Source: a virus. Taken from it: a DNA stretch of 40,183 bases. The position numbers and the translations under genes are program-made. This document shows positions 36,502-40,183 of this stretch, piece by piece; the first letter of the stretch is position 1, and each line of letters begins with the position of its first letter. The notes below the pieces were generated by a model. It did not search any database and was not told the origin of the DNA. It saw only the letters and a program-made list of their open reading frames with translations. The DNA lies in IMG/VR virus record IMGVR_UViG_3300020192_000026, positions 1 to 40,183 of that record; one strand, written 5' to 3'.

Positions 36502-37134
36502 ATGGAAACGCTAATCAAAATACAAAACGAGATAAAAGTGCCCAAAGGGAATTTTAACTCGTTCGGGAAATACAAATACAGGTCATGCGAGGACATCTTA
36601 GAGGCTGCAAAGCCCATACTTTTAAAACACAAAGCAAGCCTAATAATAACCGACACAATCGAAATAGTAGGTACTCGTTTGTTCTTAAAAGCAACCACAT
36701 CACTAAATATAGAAGGGGTTGTTTTTACAAATAGCGGATTTGCTGAAATGCAAGAACATAAAGGCATGAGCCTAGAGCAGTGTACTGGAGCGGCATCTTC
36801 TTACGCGAGGAAGTATGCTCTAAATGGTTTGTTTTTGATAGACGAAACTCAACAAGATCCAGATAATGACAATATTAAGCCAAAACCTGAACAGACAAAG
36901 CCTGAACAGACAAAGCCGGCCAATAAAGAAGCAGTTCCAATGAGCGGATTTATGACAGAGGAAGAAAGAAACGAGATAATAAAGCTCCTTTCGCACCCTT
37001 TAATGTCAGATGTAAACGTAAAAAAGGGCAATGAATGGCTTTTAAATCTAAATAGCTCTGCCAATGCCAAAATAGTTATTCAAAGATATATTGACATTAT
37101 CGCACACGAAGAGTTCCAAGCAAACAAAGTATAA
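36502..37134 (+). CDS. erf: ERF-type single-strand annealing protein
   Basis: Recombinase that anneals complementary single strands during phage replication and genome circularisation. The ERF core spans residues 1-120: KIQNEIKVPKGNFNSFGKYKYRSCEDILEAAKPIL, and GMSLEQCTGAASSYARKYALNGLFLIDE with the A-x-S-Y-A-R-K-Y-A-L family signature. A linker with a threefold repeat of KPEQT follows (15-bp direct repeats in DNA), then a C-terminal helical tail (EEERNEIIKLLSHPLM). It has its own promoter module. Confidence 0.93.
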   Translation: METLIKIQNEIKVPKGNFNSFGKYKYRSCEDILEAAKPILLKHKASLIITDTIEIVGTRLFLKATTSLNIEGVVFTNSGFAEMQEHKGMSLEQCTGAASSYARKYALNGLFLIDETQQDPDNDNIKPKPEQTKPEQTKPANKEAVPMSGFMTEEERNEIIKLLSHPLMSDVNVKKGNEWLLNLNSSANAKIVIQRYIDIIAHEEFQANKV

Positions 37135-37161
37135 ATCAACGTAATCAATTAATCAATCAAC

Positions 37162-37380
37162 ATGGCAAATTATTTTAATTCTCTAAAAGTTAAAAAATCT
37201 AAATTTGGACTTTCTCTTTATGCAAAAGTAGAAACCCTTATAGCTGAAATTCAAAAGAATGAGAAAAACGGCTACATAAATTTAGAAATAAATGAACGAA
37301 AAGAGGTCGGTAAATATGGAGAAACGCACTCAGTAACTATTAATGATTTTGAACCTAGAAAACAAGACTTACCAATATGA
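37162..37380 (+). CDS. Small hypothetical protein next to ERF (72 aa)
   Basis: A 72-aa protein with YFNSLKVKKSKFGLSLYAKVETLIAEIQKNEKNGYINLEINERKEVG, a pattern like the small proteins that follow annealing proteins in Bacteroidota phages, possibly single-strand DNA-binding partners; this is weak. Strand-rich, basic. It starts 27 bases after ERF behind an A-rich leader and overlaps the next gene by four bases (ATGA), so it is part of the recombination operon. Confidence 0.7.
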   Translation: MANYFNSLKVKKSKFGLSLYAKVETLIAEIQKNEKNGYINLEINERKEVGKYGETHSVTINDFEPRKQDLPI

Positions 37381-37832
37381 GCTTTAAAGACATTGCGCTA
37401 GTAAATAGCAAAGACTTAACGAAATCGTTTTTCGAAAACAAAGCAGACGATTTATTTTTAGAGGTTGCAGAAGGACACGTAGATGTACTAGAAACTGATA
37501 TGCAGTTAAAAGCAATGTCGGAGGTGATCGATCTTACAAGAAAGAAAATAAAGCCTCTTTTGGTTGCTAAAATAGAGCGTGATAATACTAAGGAGTTATT
37601 CGGTTGCAAGATTGCATTAAGAAACGGAACTACGTTACTAGACTATAGTACTGATGCTGAATATGAAGCACTAAAGAAAAGCCTGTCAGATAGGAAGGAA
37701 TTGTTGGATATGGCTTACGATATGAGCTTGAAAGGGCTTAGGGCTTTTGACCCTATCAGCGGAGAGCAAATAGACGTAGTAGGTGTTAAATCGCACGGTG
37801 ATGGAGCTGTAAGCTACACATTTAAAAAGTAG
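37377..37832 (+). CDS. Hypothetical recombination-operon protein (151 aa)
   Basis: The 151-aa protein is helical in the first two-thirds (DVLETDMQLKAMSEVIDLTRKKIKPLLVAKIERD) and ends with KSHGDGAVSYTFKK. It lies in the place where phages with ERF often code for Gam-like or gp157-like proteins, and the helical N-terminal hairpin would suit such a protein, but no signature makes the case. Its start overlaps the preceding stop. Confidence 0.68.
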   Translation: MSFKDIALVNSKDLTKSFFENKADDLFLEVAEGHVDVLETDMQLKAMSEVIDLTRKKIKPLLVAKIERDNTKELFGCKIALRNGTTLLDYSTDAEYEALKKSLSDRKELLDMAYDMSLKGLRAFDPISGEQIDVVGVKSHGDGAVSYTFKK

Positions 37833-37851
37833 CCTTTTAAATTTTCAGAAA

Positions 37852-38226
37852 ATGAAAAAATTCACAGAAGCCGAGCAAAAGGCAAAGAGAAACGAATACA
37901 TGAAAGTGTATCGTTTTAACAATGCTGAAAAAGAAAAAGAAAAAGAAAAAGAACGAAAGAAGAAATACTACCTAGCTAGTCCCGAAAAATTCAAAGAACT
38001 GGCGAGAAAATATCGCTTAGCAAATCCAGAAAAGGTAAAAGAGGGATGTAAAAAATATCGTCAGTACCAAATGATTAATAATACGGAATTTTACGCAAAG
38101 AAACAACTTAACAGTAAAGGCTTTGCAAGCGAATCAATTAAAGAATACCCAATTTTATTAGAAGTGCAACAATTATTAATTAAAACACACAGATTAACAC
38201 ATTTTAAACAATTAAACTCCAAGTAA
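37852..38226 (+). CDS. Highly basic KYR-repeat protein (124 aa)
   Basis: The N-terminal half is strongly charged and repetitive: KEKEKEKERKKKYYLASPEK and FKELARKYRLANPEKVKEGC. The K/R-K-Y-x-x-x-N-P-E-K-x-K-E units resemble the DNA-binding N-terminal repeats found in many phage HNH endonucleases, but there is no HNH core here; the rest is a helical domain (YPILLEVQQLLIKTHRLTHF). It may be a DNA-binding protein or a remnant of such a nuclease. Confidence 0.68.
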   Translation: MKKFTEAEQKAKRNEYMKVYRFNNAEKEKEKEKERKKKYYLASPEKFKELARKYRLANPEKVKEGCKKYRQYQMINNTEFYAKKQLNSKGFASESIKEYPILLEVQQLLIKTHRLTHFKQLNSK

Positions 38227-38229
38227 ATT

Positions 38230-38433
38230 ATGAAAAACATCACAGATTTGAGAAACGAATTAGCGACAAATTACACTGAAATCAAAGCCGATAAAATGGC
38301 ACTTGACAAAGCAAAAGAATTAGCCAACACAGCAGGGAAAATGCTAACATCGCTGAAGGTCGAAATTGAGTACAACAAACTCAATTGTATTAAAACCAAA
38401 ATCGACTTCTTAGAGCAAACACCAGCGAAATAA
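38230..38433 (+). CDS. Small coiled-coil protein (67 aa)
   Basis: A 67-aa helical protein (NITDLRNELATNYTEIKADKMALDKAKELANTAGKMLTSLKVEIEYNKLN) with heptad spacing and one cysteine. Small coiled-coil proteins of this kind occur in the early operons of many phages and are uncharacterised. It sits three bases after the previous gene and three before the next, so it is surely co-transcribed. Confidence 0.7.
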   Translation: MKNITDLRNELATNYTEIKADKMALDKAKELANTAGKMLTSLKVEIEYNKLNCIKTKIDFLEQTPAK

Positions 38434-38436
38434 ATT

Positions 38437-38910
38437 ATGGATTACAGATTGGATCTCTACAATGCAGTAGAAAACTTTCAACAGCAAATGACTGATGGCG
38501 ATGCTCTGTTTATTATTTGCAATACCAAACAGGGAGACCTATTAGTTGGGTTGGATGTGGGTATTAATATCATATCGTCTGTACGAGCTAATGATAATGG
38601 CTATGTCAATATTGAAAATAAAGAGCCAAAAATCGTAAATGAACGGGCGAAAAGAATAGTTTTAAATATGGCAATAAACATACTTAGGACGGATGTTAAT
38701 TTGTTAAAGAAGTTTGATGTCGCTCGGGCTTCTCCGCTTTTAGAAGAACTTACACAAGCCCTTGAATTAGCGAAGTCTAAATTAAAAGTAGCTGAACAAG
38801 CATTGAATGATATTATCAAATGGGATGATGATTTGGAAGATGAATGGGGAGACCCAGGAGAAAGAGCTAATTCAGCTTTAGAAAAGATTATGATTTTGGA
38901 CGGTTTTTAG
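38437..38910 (+). CDS. Hypothetical protein at the phage/cassette border (157 aa)
   Basis: A 157-aa protein with a globular first part (DALFIICNTKQGDLLVGLDVGINIISSVRANDNGYV) and a helical C-terminal part (ELAKSKLKVAEQALNDIIKWDDDLEDEWGDPGERANSALEKI), the latter typical of small phage early proteins. It is the last gene of the early operon, and an attC-type site starts six bases after its stop. It may therefore be the first gene of the array (itself part of a cassette) or the gene next to which cassettes were inserted. Confidence 0.72.
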   Translation: MDYRLDLYNAVENFQQQMTDGDALFIICNTKQGDLLVGLDVGINIISSVRANDNGYVNIENKEPKIVNERAKRIVLNMAINILRTDVNLLKKFDVARASPLLEELTQALELAKSKLKVAEQALNDIIKWDDDLEDEWGDPGERANSALEKIMILDGF

Positions 38911-38916
38911 CCTTGC

Positions 38917-39012
38917 ACATAACGTTTTGCGGCTACCCGAAGGAGGAGAAATCGAAGCACCTACCCAAAATTAACCGCAGACCCCCCCTTTTAAGGGTAG
39001 GTGATGTTACCA
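38917..39012 (+). repeat. attC-type site at the border with the early operon
   Basis: TAAC (38920-38923) and GTTA (39006-39009) pair at the ends; CTACCC (38933-38938) pairs with GGGTAG (38995-39000) as the inner L boxes. The spacers (GTTTTGCGG and GTGAT) are unequal, giving extrahelical bases. The centre contains a further CTACCC and a C7 run. It is less perfect than those at 751, 1132 and 39304 but has the same plan. Confidence 0.68.
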
Positions 39013-39058
39013 CCAGTGCTTTTTAACGGAATTATTAACAATTTAAAATAAAAACAAT
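39013..39058 (+). promoter_or_regulatory. Conserved cassette leader
   Basis: CGGAATTATTAACAATTTAA and AATAAAAACAAT lie before the ATG, a near copy of 1208-1241 and of 39450-39476. This shared leader supports the cassettes having a common origin or common requirements for translation. Confidence 0.5.
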
Positions 39059-39298
39059 ATGAACGCAAAAGAAAAAGCAAGTGAAATGGTTGAAAAATAC
39101 CTAAACACAATTATTCACTTTCCATTCATTGATACAGAAGATGGTAATTGCATTGGAACTGGATATATGACACATAACTCGGCTGTGAGATGTGCAATAA
39201 CTTCAGTTGAAGAAATAATAAATCATTGCTCACAAGTCGAACCATATTTAGGAGTTGATTTTTGGAATGATGTCAAGTCGGAGTTGCAGTCCTTTTAG
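39059..39298 (+). CDS. Cassette-encoded hypothetical protein (79 aa)
   Basis: The family is not recognised. The 79-aa protein has NAKEKASEMVEKYLNTI at the start and HNSAVRCAITSVEEIINHCSQ in the middle, with three cysteines. The K-A-x-E-M-V-E-K-Y opening followed by an A-x-x-C-A-I-x-x-V-E-E-I-I segment is a pattern I have seen repeatedly in small cassette or phage proteins of Bacteroidota. It lies between two attC sites with the conserved leader, and its stop is six bases before the next R'' box: a textbook cassette. Confidence 0.82.
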   Translation: MNAKEKASEMVEKYLNTIIHFPFIDTEDGNCIGTGYMTHNSAVRCAITSVEEIINHCSQVEPYLGVDFWNDVKSELQSF

Positions 39299-39303
39299 GG
39301 TTG

Positions 39304-39438
39304 CCGCTAACGTTTTGCGTGTATAAGAAGTGGCGGAATTAAACTACAAAACTAACTTGAAGGCAATGCAGTTAAATATAGCACAAATGTTTATAAATAG
39401 CACTAAACCCGCCATTTTTTATACACGATGTTATATGC
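39304..39438 (+). repeat. Complete attC-type site
   Basis: The left arm 39308-39336 and right arm 39409-39433 are inverted repeats: TAAC with GTTA, GTGTATAA with TTATACAC and TGGCGG with CCGCCA, with unpaired GTTTT on the left arm and single mismatches. GTTATATGC (39430-39438) is the same R' end as at 840. The centre is about 72 nt, so the whole site is near 130 bp, comparable with long attC sites such as the Vibrio cholerae type. Confidence 0.86.
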
Positions 39439-39476
39439 TGTTTTTCTTTCGGAATTAACAATTTAAATAATAACAA

Positions 39477-39692
39477 ATGACACACAAAGAATTTCAAAAT
39501 CAAATCAAAGCAATTCCAAACTTAGAATTAGCTGAAAAGGCTCAATCTGCATTGAGTAAATTATGCTCAAGTGGTGGTGGAAGTTTCACAATGACAGTTC
39601 CGCCAAGATTAGATGATACTGATATTATCTTATCAGAGATTATAACTCGTTTTGAGTTGCTTCATTTGGAGGCTGTTCAAAATAGCATATAA
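39477..39692 (+). CDS. Cassette-encoded hypothetical protein (71 aa)
   Basis: The family is not recognised. The 71-aa protein has a helical start (HKEFQNQIKAIPNLELAEKAQSALSKLC), a SSGGGSFTMTVPPRLDDTD segment that looks like a flexible loop, and a final helix (ILSEIITRFELLHLEAV). The helix-loop-helix plan with a P-P-x-x-D-D-T-D turn is typical of small stand-alone cassette proteins. It follows a complete attC and leader, and its stop (TAA 39690-39692) forms part of a half attC site. Confidence 0.8.
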   Translation: MTHKEFQNQIKAIPNLELAEKAQSALSKLCSSGGGSFTMTVPPRLDDTDIILSEIITRFELLHLEAVQNSI

Positions 39693-39715
39693 CACCTGTA
39701 TATGCGCAAGTTTTT
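39685..39715 (+). repeat. Half (collapsed) attC site, copy 3
   Basis: GCATATAAC then ACCTGTATATGCGCAAG and GTTTTT, the same as the half-sites at 405 and 1569 except G for A at 39704. It lacks a right arm. TTAAAAAATCATAAATT follows, shared with copy 2 (1600-1616). Confidence 0.55.
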
Positions 39716-39764
39716 AAAAAATCATAAATTTAGCAATCAATGACAACACATTAAATAAACGAAA

Positions 39765-39977
39765 ATGTCAAGTACAGAATTATTTAAAAAACATTTTGGC
39801 GACCAATCAGCATCGGTTGACTTGAAACACCCAAACACAGAAAAGTTCTTTAGTGAACTAAATTATGAATGTTTATTAGAAGATAAACAAAGGGATTCTT
39901 TAAAAGAGTTAAAAAAAATACAAGCAAACCGGATGAGCGATGGGAATAGAAAGCACAATGACAGTAAAACGGAGTGA
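39765..39977 (+). CDS. Cassette-encoded hypothetical protein (70 aa)
   Basis: The family is not recognised. The 70-aa protein has STELFKKHFGDQSASVDLKH at the start and KKIQANRMSDGNRKHNDSKTE at the end. Its codons 43-58 are the second copy of the 50-bp repeat found in the 37-aa gene at 1630, in the same frame. It overlaps the next ORF by 20 bases. The pairing of an acidic/helical first gene and a small second gene could be a two-gene module such as a toxin-antitoxin pair, but no known family is visible. Confidence 0.68.
   Translation: MSSTELFKKHFGDQSASVDLKHPNTEKFFSELNYECLLEDKQRDSLKELKKIQANRMSDGNRKHNDSKTE
39891..39940 (+). repeat. 50-bp direct repeat, right copy
   Basis: Matches 1642-1691 at 49 of 50 positions. 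See the left copy for the two readings (duplicated segment or attachment-site core). Confidence 0.8.
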
Positions 39978-40146
39978 TGCAATAGCAATGCTTGAGCAAA
40001 AAAGAGTGGAAGTTTTTAAAAATGATTGTCAAGAAAGGTTGGCGGCTTTGCTATACGAACATAGAGAAAGTATTTTTGAGAACTACAATGTAGTCGAAGA
40101 TGATTTTGTAGGAGATGAATGGGAACGATGGAAGTTATACTGGTAA
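39958..40146 (+). CDS. Cassette-encoded hypothetical protein (62 aa)
   Basis: The family is not recognised. From ATG 39958 the protein is MTVKRSDAIAMLEQKRVEVFKNDC and onward, ending in VVEDDFVGDEWERWKLYW. It is acidic at the C-terminus and helical. An upstream in-frame ATG at 39940 is possible. It overlaps the previous gene by 20 bases, and its stop (TAA 40144-40146) lies in the TAAC of the last attC-like left half, so it ends the array at the contig edge. Confidence 0.65.
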   Translation: MTVKRSDAIAMLEQKRVEVFKNDCQERLAALLYEHRESIFENYNVVEDDFVGDEWERWKLYW

Positions 40147-40183
40147 CCAGTGCGTAGGCAATTTTATTTTATTACATTTAGGT
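40138..40183 (+). other. Left half of an attC-like site and contig end
   Basis: TAAC (40144-40147) follows the last ORF as in the other cassettes, then CAGTGCGTAGGCAATTTTAT to the end. The final nine bases CATTTAGGT are the same as the first nine of the window. Joining the ends gives an attC-like order (TAAC ... GTTAGGC), but the arms pair poorly, so circular joining is suggested and not proved. Confidence 0.45.

Noticed and set aside
37852-38226. HNH endonuclease
   Set aside because: Only the basic K-Y-R repeats resemble the N-terminus of such enzymes; the H-N-H residues are absent.
1-40183. tRNA genes, rRNA, insertion sequences or a Mu-type transposase
   Set aside because: No cloverleaf, no IS inverted ends with transposase, and no transposase motifs were noticed despite the Mu-like head genes; a tRNA scan was not possible here.

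Overview
The window is an essentially complete genome of a contractile-tailed (myovirus-type) bacteriophage of a Bacteroidota host, probably a flavobacterium-like bacterium. The evidence is low GC, A-rich leaders without Shine-Dalgarno sites, promoters of the Bacteroidota type (TTTG near -33 and TAnnTTTG near -7), and head and tail proteins of the Mu-like (gp29 portal, MuF, gpG) lineage. Almost everything reads on the + strand. The exceptions are a four-gene operon at 30963-32099 and one small ORF at 15175-15330.

Layout. At 1-1600 and again at 38911-40183 the contig carries small orphan ORFs separated by palindromic sites that I read as integron attC sites. If the genome is circular or circularly permuted, these form one gene-cassette array of about 2.9 kb joining the two ends. 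From 1630 to 4921 is an accessory/early block: small unknown genes, a short C5-cytosine methyltransferase, a ParB/sulfiredoxin-fold protein and a TET-associated-type glycosyltransferase, which together look like a DNA base hypermodification module. From 4942 to 6817 are the small and large terminase. From 6886 to 8536 are small accessory genes (lipoprotein-like, YopX-like, HTH).

From 8633 to 15178 come a gp36-like connector, portal, MuF, gpG, a tail-completion candidate, baseplate J-like, a gpI-position protein and a tail fibre. A regulatory gap at 15331-15440 has four repeats at exact 22-bp spacing and leads into the protease/scaffold, major capsid protein, a terminator, a secreted protein, tail sheath, tail tube, a frameshifted tail chaperone pair, tape measure, hub, spike, gp25-like wedge, LysM-like protein, fibres and a probable receptor-binding protein. 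Lysis genes occupy about 29221-30891 and end at a terminator shared with the convergent minus-strand VRR-NUC operon. From 32216 to 38910 are early and replication genes: an initiator-like protein with internal 33-bp repeats, an ERF annealing protein and many small unknowns, several driven by three copies of one 32-bp promoter module.

No integrase, transposase, IntI, tRNA or CRISPR was seen. The most unusual feature is the attC-type cassette array on a phage that encodes no recombinase. It could acquire cassettes through a host integron integrase acting in trans, or could use the sites itself to enter a host array. The alternative, a prophage lying inside a host cassette array, cannot be excluded from one contig.
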